DNA of 64,000 nucleotides from NCBI RefSeq assembly GCF_032854445.1, contig NC_088295.1:63035249-63099248 (forward strand). The letters are read 5' to 3'. Position numbers and translations under genes: made by a program. Below the pieces are notes generated by a model that was not told the DNA's origin, did not search any database, and saw only the letters and a program-made list of their open reading frames with translations. This DNA is from Liolophura sinensis. Taxonomy: Eukaryota > Mollusca > Polyplacophora > Chitonida > Chitonidae. Positions 11,986 to 24,228 of this stretch are shown in pieces. Position 1 is the stretch's first letter. Each line of letters opens with the position of its first letter.

Positions 11986-12639
11986 CAAATAAAAACGTTC
12001 TGTTTTTTTTTTTGTTTTTTTTTAGACAGAGCGGTATTGTATGGTGGCAGGTTCTTGGTAATTGATGAAAACGCCTTATCATGAATCACAGGCAAATAAA
12101 CGGGCTGGTAGCCAGAGATATGCTGAACTAACTTGCCAGAATAGAATAATAACCGTCGTTCGCAATGATATTTAAGTTTACATCGAGAAGTCAGTTTAAG
12201 GCCTACTCATTCAATTAAGTCAGACACTCCGTACATACACTACATTTATTATGCATACTTTGTTCCAACAGAAAGAAATAACCGATCCACCCTATTCGAT
12301 AGCCGATGAATACAAATAAATACGGTATCTTATCAAATAGTAGCTTCTTTAATGATGCGGAATCAAAAATAACATGCTAAGGCCCATGTGGCAGCTTCCC
12401 AATCATCATTATAATAAGGTCTAGTGTAATTTAGTGCCTTCCCACCATATCAGTGGTGTAAGTGCACACTGCCTTTCCACAGTCTAAGACTTTGGATTGT
12501 GTGCAATGGCTTAGTGTATAGAGCGTTGGTAAATACGGGTTTCACTCCCGGACTGGGCCTGTCCAAGCCTTTACCATGGCTAATCTTGGCAAAACCTCGA
12601 TTGGCTCTCAGCACAAGATGAATAGACCAAGTTCCAAGA

Positions 12640-12830
12640 CCGATGTCAGTGTAATGCGACTTGGTGCCTGGTGTTCTCCGCACGGCTTTCCAGTGAGGCA
12701 ACACTATAAATATATAGGCCTTATGGTCCTATTGCTACAATGTACAAGGAGGCACCGTCTTGATATTACTAAACTGATGTTGCAAGCGACGTTGATCCCC
12801 ATTCTAATATACACATACTTAGATATTAGT
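12640..12830 (+). repeat. Dispersed repeat D1, copy
   Basis: Diverged D1 copy: 'gatgtcagtgtaatgcgact', 'ccagtgaggcaacactataa' and 'aaggaggcaccgtcttgata'. A further fragment ('gataccctgaagtatattgc') follows at 12925-12965. Confidence 0.6.
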
Positions 12831-13107
12831 TTGGCCTGTTGGCTATCGACTTACTTTAGAAAGAGCTCTAGTAAATGGTAACTAGTTCTCCGTACTTGGT
12901 GCGAACGTCATATAGTGCCCAGTAGACAGAGATACCCTGAAGTATATTGCCAGAATGGAACAGTAAGCGGCATCGTCCATGTAAGTTTACACTCAGAAGG
13001 GGAATGTGTAGGAATTGCTCTTAATGGGCGTGGGCTTAGTGTTATTTTTTGATACTGTTGTTGCATGCTGCCAGTTATACCATCAGAACAAACAGGAACT
13101 TGACACA

Positions 13108-13170
13108 AGACTCCTGGAGCCGATGTCGTGTAGGTGAAATATTCCTGAGTATGGCGTAAAACTTCAATCA
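13108..13170 (+). mobile_element. SINE tail fragment
   Basis: Only the last 60 bp are kept: 'taggtgaaatattcctgagt', 'atggcgtaaaac', 'caatcaaatcaa'. Confidence 0.75.
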
Positions 13171-14217
13171 AATCAACCTCCTGGTTTTGATAAGCATCAT
13201 CAACGTTTCTCACTTAAATTCATACAAATGTATTTACCTGGATGACTGCAGCCACAAAATATGATACAAGACTCTTTATTACACAGTATCTAAATGTAAT
13301 GAGTTAATTTTAACTATGGTTTACTAAAACGCAATGACATGCACTTTCCTGAAATATTAAAAATTGGCGTTCAAACCAACTAATTTTGCACAGAAACATT
13401 TAATAAATGGCCATATAACACTGGTTTCCGCTATGTGGATGAACAGAGATTACTTTGTTAATAAAATAAAGATGAAATTTATAATAAACAAGCTCAACTC
13501 AAAACTATGATACGTGTATGACGATCTCTTACAGTACAAATACATATGTACAAGCAAACGTACAACTCTGATATTCTATCTTTTCAAATAATTTACATGC
13601 AGTTTAGTTCTATAAAATCGTATCATAATATATAAAATAAATATTTACCAACATCTACATACAAAGCATACATAACTAAAATTTTGATACAAATGGTAAA
13701 CATGCCATAAAACGTATAAACGTATAAAAATCTCAACACACTTCTCCAGGACCATATTCCTGTCATACATGGCCATAAATTCATGAGCATTAGTATGGCC
13801 ACCATCCAAAAGTAACGTAGCACATGATTACAAGCAGTGATCCTTACACAATTCCAAATGTTCTCAACAACAATATCACGACCCGCAGTCATCTGGATTG
13901 TAAATGCTCTTCGCGCCCAAACAGCCTATACAGTTATGACTGGCGTCAACGCATGGATAACCTAATTCCACAAACTTATTTGACAGAAGCTTCAAGGCTC
14001 ACCTACATATTAAAACAATACCAAGCCTCCCACGGCAGAAGTACATGTACTGGTTTATCTTCAACCACAATTTGCTGACAAAAAAGATTGTTCGTTATTG
14101 GCAAAATCACAAAACTGACCCCAGACAGACGGAAAAAGGGATTTCTTACGAATGAACATGTGAGAGATAGATTATAAAATACATTTACAAGTTTCGCTGA
14201 TTGAAGTCTGTAAAGAC

Positions 14218-14272
14218 TATCTATAATTATGTATCTATAATTATGTATCTATAATTATGTATCTATAATTAA
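14218..14272. repeat. 14-bp AT tandem repeat, about 4 copies
   Basis: 'tctataattatgta' is repeated almost perfectly; the core 'ataattat' is self-complementary. It falls in the presumed STK40 3' UTR. Confidence 0.9.
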
Positions 14273-14346
14273 CATCTCTTCAAACAACCTGTTTTTTTAG
14301 TGGCAAATAAAGCATTTTAAATATCAATATCTGGTTCACTGATCAA

Positions 14347-14412
14347 AGATGTTCCAGTTTATAAGACATACAAAGTTGCAAAGATGTTCCGTTTATAAGA
14401 CATACAAAGTTG
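14347..14412. repeat. Local direct duplication, about 33 bp twice
   Basis: 'gatgttccagtttataagac' then 'atacaaagttg' is followed at once by 'gatgttccgtttataagaca' and 'tacaaagttg', differing by one base. It lies in the presumed STK40 3' UTR. Confidence 0.85.
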
Positions 14413-15560
14413 TCACCTCTAACAGTGAGTGACGCCATCTTATGTATGTATGCCTTGCCAAAAGTGAGTTTCTGTAATATAAAGTAAAGGAAACTGATCT
14501 AGTTCAAACAAAATCTGTTTCAAGCCAACAGCATTACTCGCGGGTTAAAATTTACATATTTAATAACTATGTATTAAAAAAAAAACATAAACTACTCTGC
14601 GATGCAAAAATGCCTATCACACATAAATAGTTACCTGTGATGGTGCTTTCCACGATATGGAGGCACAATGACATGGATAAAATAAATCAAGGTCAAGATC
14701 AATGAAAAATAACAGGGTTCTTGCTTGAAAGAGTGAAAAAAAAATACCATCTTTACAAACTATATCATGACCTCAGTGAGTTTGAAAACATTTACCAAGG
14801 CCACAGAAAGTAGGTCTTCCAAACCTAGGTGTACATATTGTATTCGAGACAGTGGACTTCCAGGCATTTGCCGTTTTACTCGTGCCAACACGCGTACTCG
14901 CTCACATACAGCGGTGAAAACATTGTCTATATAACATGGGAGTTACTAAATAAGCCTCATAAGTCTAAAAGCATGTTTTGTTAATGTTCACAATTTATAT
15001 ACGCTGTGCACATTGTTCTGTTGTCTTTAATACATACTATTACTTCTAGTTATGATCAGCCGTACTTATTTGAATATCGTCCAATGTTGTTCATTTCCCA
15101 TGTTACCTTTTACCTTGTTGTCTGCTTGTCCCTGACTCATATGAGCCAAGTGCCTGGATGTCCACGGTCTCGAATAAGTGTGATCAACCTGCCTATAAGT
15201 GTTTGCACAGAAATGGACAGAAGAATGATTTCTCAATACCTAATTTCTCCAACTTTGGCAGAGTTGTAAAAACAATAATTTATCAAAGATAAAGCACATT
15301 TTTTCCCCTACATCTAGTTCAACATTTTACTATCAACAGGCAACCAATATCATGAATGCACCATACAAAATTCCTGACAAGTGTCTAGTCAATGGCACCA
15401 GAAAAAATCGTCACCATATCACTGACTACTAATAATGAAAGGAAATATTCCTTCTTGGAACGCGTTCATATACATATATCATGATATGACAAATAAGCGT
15501 ACACATTCTTCTGTTCTACAAACAGGTCACAAATAAATAAAGCTCAGTGGAGAGAGGTGA

Positions 15561-18500
15561 TTATGAGGTTGGCCTATGCTGGGCCAGGAGATGCCGATGG
15601 TTCATGATTTCTGCTGGGGTCAATGGTTGTGCGTCCATGTTTACATGGCATATTGGGGGATGAGATATGGCAACTCGCCATGGGGTCAGCAGAGGATTGG
15701 CCTGTTTGTTCTCAATCATGTTTGCCTCTTTTCGCTCCAGTTGTCGTAGCTTTAATTCCAACTCGCTCGGGGAGCTTGGTGAGTTGTTTTCCGCTGACTT
15801 ATGGGAGTTCTGACTGTCACTGAGATTCTCTACCTCAGGTACCACCTGTAAAGGTCCTGACAGGGGTGACAAGGTTTTCCTGAAAATCAAAACAGTCAAT
15901 CTCTGATAGGTAATTGTGACTCTGGTCCTGTCTAGCATGCTCTCATGTATGTTTATTTATTTACCTGATTGGTATTGAACATGGTACTGAAACACTTTCC
16001 CGTTGTATAACATGGGTTAGGTTTATTCTGATTTGGAAACAGGACAGACACAGGGATGAAATCGAGAAAACCACCCCTCACACCTTGCACAGTAATACTG
16101 CCCTTCTTTTTTTTTTTTTGTTTTTTTTGTTTTTGTTTTGTTCGACCTCTTCACTTACTTATTTTTCTGTATTTATTTTGGATAAAAAAGATGAACTCAT
16201 GCCTGACCGATGGTGGACACCAGAGCCATAAAACAACAGCCCTTCACCAGATATATATATACAAAGAAAGATGGATTCAACTTTACAGGTCAGGGGCAAA
16301 ATAATTTAGCCATTTAAACTAGTGTATATCCTTTTTCACTAAGAACATGGTGGCACAGCGAGCAAGAGCACAGATCTGGCAAGCTTTATATGGTGTTTGC
16401 TACAGCAACAAGATACGTGCTAAGCACAATAAGTATTTATTTATGTATTCTATTGGGGTTTTTACACCGTTCTAAAGAACATTTCACTTACAGCATTATT
16501 GCGGGAGGAAATAGGGAGGAGTATAAGGAAAACCCATGACCAAGCACAGGTCGCTGGCACATCTTTTCACAAACAACCAGAGAGGAAGCAAGCATGAGCT
16601 GGACATGAACTCACAGTTCAAGCATTGGTAAGGGGCTGATGAGTCACAGAGCTGCACTAGCACACTAATCACTTGGCCAAGGGAAACAATAACCAGGTCT
16701 ACTAACTTACCATGTGGTGATGATAACATTTAAAGCCTCTAACACTTCTGTGGCTGACAGTCGCTTGGCTGGATCTAACACCAACAGTTTACTGATTACT
16801 GACACAGATTTGTCAGACACTCGTCCATCCCTGTACCAACAAAAGCAAAAAAGATGTTTGTATGTTTCCCATTGTTGACTTTATTGTGCTGCCTCAATGA
16901 AAGTAATGCTAGCCCAAAAAGACACCAAACATGACCACTCAACATTCACATTAGACTAATGACACTGATTTGACCAGTTTTGGATAGCGCCATTGTAGCA
17001 AGTGGCTATCAAGGAAGAAAAAACATTACGAATTTTAAAGCCTCAGACAAGGCATTATTTAACCTGGATCACCGGCTTCCACAAGCTTTTTTTTTTTATG
17101 AACAATCGTTCGCAAACTGAGATTGTATCTGAGCAATCATGGGATTACATGGGTTTATCTACTCTCTGATCAAGGGGTCTCACATACATTGTGAATCTGT
17201 CAAGTTTACTTCAGCAAATCTTTCCAAGGGACATAACTTTAACAGACAACAGTAACCAGAGTACAGGTGCGGCTAATTACTGCAAAATGTCAGCATTGAA
17301 ATACAGAAAAATATGTAGCAGAGTCGTTTCCTATTTCCAGCATTTGTTGCCTTAAATTACACGTAGGATTTATTTTGACTCTCAGTCATGGATTATAACA
17401 AAATATCCCCACACCCCCAATTTTTTTGACACAGGCTGAAATCGATTTATTTCTCTTCTCAATACTTCATGTGAATACAAGGCAAATGGCCACATTTGGT
17501 TTAATCTGCAAAAGTTAAAGGCCATTGTGAGGCCTTCACCATGTAACAATTTAAAATAATCATGAATCAAACCCAACCCATTTACAAATTAGGTGAACAT
17601 TAAGAATGCCTGTAGATGTACTTACATGGGAATATTGAATTCCGCTGACTTGATCTTTCTGAAGAGTTCCTGAGGTACACTGTCATAGAAGGGGAACTGT
17701 CCATACAGCATGGTGAAGAGTACCACCCCTACAGCCCACATGTCACTCGGCTTACCCAGGTAAGGCTTACCTGAAACCAAATAAAACACTTCATCACATA
17801 AAAAATGCAAGTGACTACCCAAGGTCAGAAAAGTGAAAAAGTTATCATCATATCCTTGCCACGAACCGTTCTAACATTAGAAAATTGTTCATTACTACAC
17901 TAACAGTCAAGGGTAACCGAGGAAAAGATTAAATGTATGTACATGTGTATGTGTGTATGCTTGAGCTTTTATGTCATACCTAACCATTTTTCAGTCATAT
18001 GACAAAGAAAAGTCATTAGGTGTGTGTACGCAAATGATGCCGCCACAGAAGTATCATGCCTAAGACACCAGATATGACACCCCATGTAGTCACATTATAC
18101 TGACACTGGGCCAATCAGTCCTGTTTCTTAGCTCTATCCTCTCCACTGAGTGCTAAGCCAAGCAGCAAAAAGTACAATTTTTAAAGTCAAAAAAAGATTA
18201 CACCTGCACTCAAGCTCTCTTATCCTTTGTACAACACAGTATTTTGCTGGTAAAATCCAGTATTTTAATATTACAGAAAGTAATTACCAAACACAAGCAA
18301 TACTTTTGCACAAGGCTGTTATCAAGGAGTAGAGAGAGAGTTTTTTGATTATGAGTGTAATTCCAACGCATGTCTCTTAGTCCTTATCTGCCAGCCATAC
18401 TCCAGTTATTTTACAAAGGGGAGATAACTCTGATTAAGACACAAATCTCCATTGCTAGCCAGGATGAAACAGTAAATGCATGTTTGGGATTTTACATCGC

Positions 18501-21500
18501 AATTAACAATTTTTCAGTCAAATGACAACGCGGAGTCTCTAGGTGTGTACACATACTGTATATCTTGTGGCAGGGCAAGCCCATGCTGCCAAAGTGCTGC
18601 CGCCACTGAAGTATCATGCTGAAGACATCAGACATGACCTAGGCAGGATGAAAGCATTCCATGGAGCCATGCCACTAGCATGCCAATTTCCTGTTCATGG
18701 TTTGTCTGTAATGAGCTTCTGGACTGATTGTGCAAGGAATAGTGGGTTACTTTAATCACAGACCAATGCACTATTCTACATCTTCATACCAAATAACTGC
18801 CACTGGGTTGTTTCTGGACTGAAGTGGCGTACCCTTGAGAGTATTTTTCATGAATGGTACCGTATCCTGGTACATGCAGTATAGTTACCACTTACCACTG
18901 AGTACATCAGGACTGATGTAAGCGGGACTCCCTCTCTGATCTTTGAGCGGATCATTCTCAGACACCAAGTGTTTCCCCAGACAGAAGTTTGTGATCACAA
19001 TCCTCCGTGTTCTTTTGTTCAGGACCATGTTGCCAAGTTTGAGGTCACGATGCACAATGTTTTTCTGAAGAAATTGTATACATGTACATATATGATGCAA
19101 ATGTGCACCTGTAATATGCAATAATACACAATCTACAAAATTATGTTCAACAAATGTGAATACATATAAATTTCACATTATCATCACATTTTGATGGTCG
19201 TGTGGTCGTATGGTCTGAAGAATGCAAGAGAGTCCGGTCAAGTCAAACAGTTTAAATTAACTCCCTGTGGTGGAGGGGCTATGTAATGGTACACCTGGTG
19301 ACAGCTTACTGTGACTGGATGAGACGTCACACCTGGCAGGTGCAAAATGGTTTACCATTGAACATTTCCACTAAAAGGCACATGTACGTGGTTTCGACCT
19401 TATGATTTATTTATTTGATTGGTGTTTTATGCTGCGCTCAAGAATATTTCACTTATATGACAGTGGCCAGCTTTATGGTGGGAGGAAACCCACCACCATC
19501 CACAGGTTGCTGACGGACCTTACCACAAACAGCCGGAGAGGACCAACCTCATGAAGGCCAAGTCTTCAATCATTTACTTCAATTACACTAGTAGGTTTAT
19601 TTTATACTTATTTATTTATATACTTATGTGATTGATGCCACAACGGTGGCCAGTATGACTGTCAGATAGAACCGAGCCCTGGGGGAACCCACTAATATCC
19701 GCAGGTTACTGCCAGACCTTCCCAGGAGTTTACGTGATACACAACAAACATTAATGTCCACTAAGAGATACTACATGTAAGTTGTCCTCACCTTATGAAG
19801 GCACTCCACCACTCTGACAACATCATAAAATATAATAATGGCTTCTTTTTCTGAGAGCTTCTTCTCCTTGATGACGTAGTGTTGTAGATTGATGAGGTCT
19901 GCGTTCTGGTCGCTGAAGTCGTGGGGTATTAAACAGTCCAAAACTAGGCACAGTCTGTTCTTCTTCCTGCCCGTGTAGTCTATAGCGCCCTGGGAGTTCA
20001 GGCTGTCCACTTCTTCCCACGCCTCATCCTGTAGTATCAGGGAGCAAAGAAAAGCAAGAATTAATTAAAGCTGTTATCCAACAGCACTGCCGGGTCCACG
20101 CCACAAGTCTTTTACCACTTCTGGTAGTCTGGTGTTTATAAAGTTCATGATAATGGGAAAAAAATGTCCCAAAAAATGGAAAGGAATGTACTGAATTTGA
20201 GCCTTAGACTGCCAGGCATCGTTTACAACTTGCCAAGTACTGAAGACTAGACTGGTTTTTTGTTGATAACGTGAAAACAAGATAAAGTACAAAAAACAAT
20301 TCTTACAGATTTGTAATCGTGCACATCAAGGGGCTCCAGTTAGTGTGTTTGTTTAATGATTTTAAGCTGTTTTAAAAATTGACCTACTTATGAATATCTT
20401 GATATGTTTAGCACTTTTGGAGAAGAAGATTTTGTTAGCTTTTTAATATATTTCAGGGGGGGGGGGGGCTCCGTGGCTCAGTTGGTTAGCGCGCTAGCGC
20501 AGCGTAGTGACCCAGAAGCCTCTCATCAATGCGGTTATGAGTTCAAGACCAGCTCATGCAGGTTTCCTCTCCGGCCGTACGTGCGAAGGTCTGCCAGCAA
20601 CCTGCGGATGGTCGTGGGTTTGCCCCGGGCTCTGCCCGATTTCCACCCACCACAATGCTGGCCGCCGTCGTATAAGTGAAGTATTCTTGAGTACGGCGTA
20701 AAACACCAATTAAAAAAAAAAAAAAATATTTCAAAATTGCCACTAAATCATGCGAGTGGAAAAACAGCACAAAACGTCAAAAATTGCTTCATATGTTCTT
20801 CATTAAGACTCCAAACTTAATTTCTACCTTTACCAGTTTTCTAGATATTGCAATTTTATGAGTTGATTAAGAATAATAATAATAATAATTCTAACAATTT
20901 AAAGAGGAGTCCCGCTACGATACTATTAAATTCATCCATTGGTTATAATATAAACGTAGACAACTGAACAGATATCTGACAGATTGTGCCAGGCATTATT
21001 GGAAGGAGTATTTGCACTGTAGTGTACAGCAAACATCTAAATGCACAGCTACATGTAACTAAAACTGTAGCTTAAGAAAAATCCCTTACACTGCAACTGC
21101 TCTGTGCAATTTTGTTCTTTCTCTTCCTGCGAGAAAGCTGGCAAACTCCACAATGCTTCCATTTGTGCTGGACACAATTTTCACTCAGGAATAATTCACT
21201 CATTTTACACAGAGGAAGGGATTACAGGGGGATGAACCCTGCAGAACTCCGGGAGGAAACGGTGCAACCTGCTTCATTTACAACACACATTGTATAGAGG
21301 TATAAATGGGGTAAGTGTACCTTGAAGAGCCCATGGTGATGAACGACCCCATCCTGGTTGTGTAACAGTGAGAGAAGCGAGTACTCTGTGTGTAGTAACA
21401 TCTTGCCCTGTCTGTCATCCTGACTCTCTCTGCCTGGGTCCTCCAGGGTCAGGATCTGAGAAAACACAACCGTGACAAACACTACAATACAGCAGATCAT

Positions 21501-22879
21501 AAAACTTCAAAGGCCTGAGGTGAGCTTACACCAAGTCACCTTATTCTACACGAATCCACCATGTAGATGTATCTCACTTATCATCCAAACAGCACAGACT
21601 TCTTCCTATTCTGTACATGGAGGAGACCTGAACTTAAAGCGACTGGATGGGTGAGAGGCTCCTAGGGCACTGTGCCGCACTGACATGCTAACCATATCGG
21701 CCACGGAGGCTCCCTCTTGCTGCTTTATATTTCCAGAGATGCACAGTACATGTACGTAAAACTACACTCTCCACACATGCCAGCTAGTGGAATGAATGTG
21801 AACTGTGTTAGCCCTGGTAAAGATGTTCTTGCACTAAACAAGAGAACCATCAACCTGACCACTGCAGCTTGAACATCAATGCTATCAAACACGCGTAATA
21901 TGTACGCTTTATAAACAGGCACAGGGTCACAAAGGGTGGAAGGTTCATGGTGTAATTACACTTAACAAACAGTACATATACCTTCAGCGTGTAAAAATCA
22001 TCTGTTCCTTCTTTCCTGGCTAAACACTGTACAATACTTCTCACTGGAGATGAACCTAACCTAGGACCTGTCAATCAAAAAGTGTACTAATTATTCAGAT
22101 TATCCCTAAATTAAATTCACATTAGGACTATCCATAAGCACCAATCATCATGGTAAAACAAACAGATTTGATTAAGACCTTTTTTAGTGAGAACCTGAAT
22201 AACTAGTGTTGTATATTGTAGAACAATTATTGCTATAAACAACATAAAGCCCTACCATAAAGTACAAATGTCAGTGAACCAACCATTCAGATGTGTCACT
22301 TTTAAATGTAAATTCCAGCAACTTTCATACTTTAATAAAGTTTTTTCCTTTCATGCACAGATTTTCACCATGAGGGCAAGAGTATCAATAAGTTCCATAT
22401 TGATAGTTTTAAGCGAAGTTATCTAAAACAGACTTCATACATGGCCTTCTCAGCACCCCTGACCACTTACTCCCTTACATGGCCTTGAGGACATATACTG
22501 TGACTTCATTTTTACCTACAGTACATGTAGTCTTTCTTACCAACTCTTATTAGCACACATACATGGACAATCCTGTGTACTGAAGACTGAACAATTCCTG
22601 AAAGCTATTCATAATGTGTATCATTTAAATGGAAATAAACAATATCAGAGTTCAGGCAAACAAGCTCAGGCAAACAATTATACCTAGAAAATAGGGCCCA
22701 GCACGCTTAATAGACTTCGGGTTAGGTTTGTTATCACTGTTCAATCCCTTGAACGTTTCTACATTGTTACTGATGGTGGAGGATTTTCGGCGTAGCTTGT
22801 CGATCTTTGATCTCTTGGAAGGTCTACGGGTAGACTCATCTCCGGGGTCGGGTGCTGAAGCTAACTGTTCACGCTTCAT
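15561..22879 (-). CDS. STK40: STK40 (SgK495) Tribbles-related serine/threonine pseudokinase, 8 coding exons, 468 aa
   Basis: Coding exons in transcript order are 22879-22684, 22067-21982, 21455-21321, 20028-19792, 19064-18896, 17770-17626, 16830-16711 and 15879-15561. All introns are GT-AG, phases match at every junction, and the sum is 1407 bp. Residues 1-60 form a basic, Ser-rich N-terminal tail. The kinase fold starts with 'GPYFLGPRLGSSPV' (residues 61-74). The HRD loop is 'VHRDLKLGN' (222-230). The usual DFG is replaced by Asn-Phe-Cys (244-246, 'TNFCLGKH'), as in vertebrate STK40. Then come 'RGSPAYISPDVL', 'KPSDMWAVGVVLFTMLYGQF' and 'LLVLDPAKRL'. The C-terminus keeps 'LSPLSGPLQVVPE', the region that in this family binds the E3 ligase COP1, and a 'DAQPLTP' tail. 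Human STK40 is 435 aa; the extra length lies mainly in the N-terminal tail. In the family it acts as a non-catalytic adaptor in protein turnover and signalling. The first ATG opens exon 1 just after a splice acceptor. Orthology is very sure; exact start is likely. Confidence 0.96.
16435..16690 (-). mobile_element. Old near-full-length SINE in STK40 intron 7
   Basis: Reverse copy with tail ('tatttatttatgtattctat'), body ('gaaaacccatgaccaagcac', 'gaggaagcaagcatgagctg') and head ('gcacactaatcacttggcca'). More diverged than the 7 kb and 24 kb copies. Confidence 0.8.
18005..18150 (-). repeat. Dispersed repeat D1, copy in STK40 intron 5
   Basis: Reverse copy: 'ccgccacagaagtatcatgc', 'ctaagacaccagatatgaca' and 'cacattatactgacactggg'. 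Confidence 0.7.
18530..18645 (-). repeat. Dispersed repeat D1, second copy in STK40 intron 5
   Basis: 'ccgccactgaagtatcatgc' then 'tgaagacatcagacatgacc' repeats the D1 core 500 bp from the previous copy and in the same orientation. The short open frame here is repeat sequence. Confidence 0.65.
19403..19545 (-). mobile_element. SINE 3' fragment in STK40 intron 4
   Basis: Tail and body in reverse ('gattggtgttttatgctgcg', 'ggaggaaacccaccaccatc'), truncated before the head. Confidence 0.8.
19600..19735 (-). mobile_element. Second SINE fragment in STK40 intron 4
   Basis: Decayed reverse copy: (tttatt)n, then 'cacaacggtggccagtatga', 'accgagccctgggggaaccc' and 'ccgcaggttactgccagacc'. Confidence 0.7.
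20448..20733 (+). mobile_element. Full-length SINE in STK40 intron 3
   Basis: Head 'ctccgtggctcagttggtta', full body and an A-rich tail, opposite to STK40 transcription. It is flanked by an 8-bp duplication 'atatttca' (20448-20455 and 20726-20733). A G run of 12 precedes the head. Confidence 0.9.
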
Positions 22880-22932
22880 GTTTGTGGCCTGTCTTCAGGC
22901 CTCCTATGTCACCTCAAACACATCAGGATACG
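22880..22932 (-). other. STK40: STK40 5' UTR part of the first coding exon
   Basis: Reading the minus strand, a pyrimidine-rich stretch ends in 'tgtatttcag' just above 22932, and 53 bp later comes the STK40 ATG. This looks like a splice acceptor inside the 5' UTR, so at least one further non-coding exon probably lies to the right (above 22.93 kb). I could not place that exon or the promoter. Confidence 0.5.
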
Positions 22933-23085
22933 CTGAAATACAGTAATAAACAGTACAGTTCATCCAAGAATCTGCATTTCATAATAACATTTAAGAAGCG
23001 GGTTTACAATGTCATCATCAGAAAATAAGGCGTTAACAAGTAAAATTCCCAGACTGCTAAAATTTCCTTGTCCCAATCAACTGTG
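22933..23085. other. Start of the STK40-MRPL19 divergent interval
   Basis: This is unique-looking sequence between the STK40 5' UTR exon and the first SINE remnant. The whole divergent interval runs to 26072. The short segment 25940-26072 before the MRPL19 ATG is comparatively GC-rich with several CpGs ('gacgcgcctgcgg') and no clear TATA box, consistent with a housekeeping promoter. The promoter location is inferred. Confidence 0.3.
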
Positions 23086-23192
23086 CCCTTGGGCCCTACC
23101 CAGTTTCCTCCCACCATAATCACCACCGTCATATAAGTGAAATATTCTAGGTTATGGCTCATAACACCTAACAAATAAATAAATAAATAATC
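23086..23192 (+). mobile_element. SINE 3' fragment
   Basis: 'gggccctacccagtttcctc', 'gtcatataagtgaaatattc' and an (aaat)n tail; head missing. A further weak reverse remnant lies at about 23285-23360. Confidence 0.75.
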
Positions 23193-23948
23193 TCTGGCGA
23201 CATAGATGATAACTCCTATAATGCTTTAATACAGATGTCCGCAAAAACATTAGTGAGCACATTGGACCAATTGATGGACTGATTACTGTTTAGCACCATA
23301 CTCAAAAATTTCTGACTAATATGACGGCAGTCAATTTTACAGTGAAAGAAATAAGAGTATCCATAGTAAACCACTGACCTTTATCACCGTAAGTACTGAC
23401 GTACTGACAAACTTCCCCGTGTGTAATGTAGACTTCCACGCCATATTAGTAGAAGCTAGGATACAATATGACATCTTGGTCTACACAGCACAATAACACT
23501 GTGCAAACAGCTACACAAGCCTCATTGAACACTTATTAGAGCAGGGTAATCTACCAATTTTCTGTTCAGGGCTGAAATTGAGCTCCATTTACCTCGTGCC
23601 CGAGGCCAAAGGGGTAAGCATATTTGTACATCTACTTGAATAGATATAGTCCAAGAATGCTCTGGTGTTAAGTTTCGCAAGATTTTGTCAGCCAAGGATA
23701 GCCCAAACCAATGTTAAGAGCGTGCTGAATGTATAAAACCGGATGTAGATATCTGCCCTTGTCAAATATGTCCAGGCTGGCAGTGCAGCCGAGTGAGTCG
23801 CTTTGAGCATTAGCACTTGAGTATTAGATCCTCAAGACAATGCAGCCTTGAAAGTACTCAATCGACACTATGTCTGCGATAGATCTGCAGACGAAAAGTT
23901 AAGGACCATTAGTTTGGGGACAACCTTGGCCGACCAAAATTTCTGTCA

Positions 23949-24228
23949 AACTTAAGTTAGTATTTATTTATTTATTTGATTGGTGTTTTACGCCATACTC
24001 AAAATTATTTCACTTATACGACGGCGGCCAGTATTATGCTGGTGGAAACCGGGCAGAGCCCGGGGGACACCCACAACCATCCGCACGTTGCTGACAGACC
24101 TTCCCACGTACGGCCAGAGAGGAAGCCAGCATGAACTCACAGCGACCACATTGGTGAGAGACTCCTGAGTCATAACGCTGCGCTAACGCGCTAACCAACT
24201 GCGCCACGGAGGCGCCAACTTAAGTTAG
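23949..24228 (-). mobile_element. Full-length SINE with 12-bp target-site duplication
   Basis: Body 23961-24216 in reverse, including the head ('gcgctaaccaactgcgccac'). It is bracketed by perfect 'aacttaagttag' (23949-23960 and 24217-24228), so it is a relatively young insertion between STK40 and MRPL19. Confidence 0.95.

Larger units (their letters stand above)
13275..15560 (-). other. STK40: Probable STK40 3' UTR with candidate poly(A) signal
   Basis: Below the STK40 stop codon the minus strand is AT-rich and has no convincing ORF. The first AATAAA hexamer I find on the minus strand is at 13280-13275 (plus strand tttatt). That would give a 3' UTR of about 2.3 kb. The stretch contains few SINE remnants compared with its surroundings, which fits transcribed UTR. 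It includes a 14-bp AT tandem repeat (14218-14272) and a local direct duplication (14347-14412). The 3' end is inference; a weaker or more proximal signal could be used. Confidence 0.4.
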
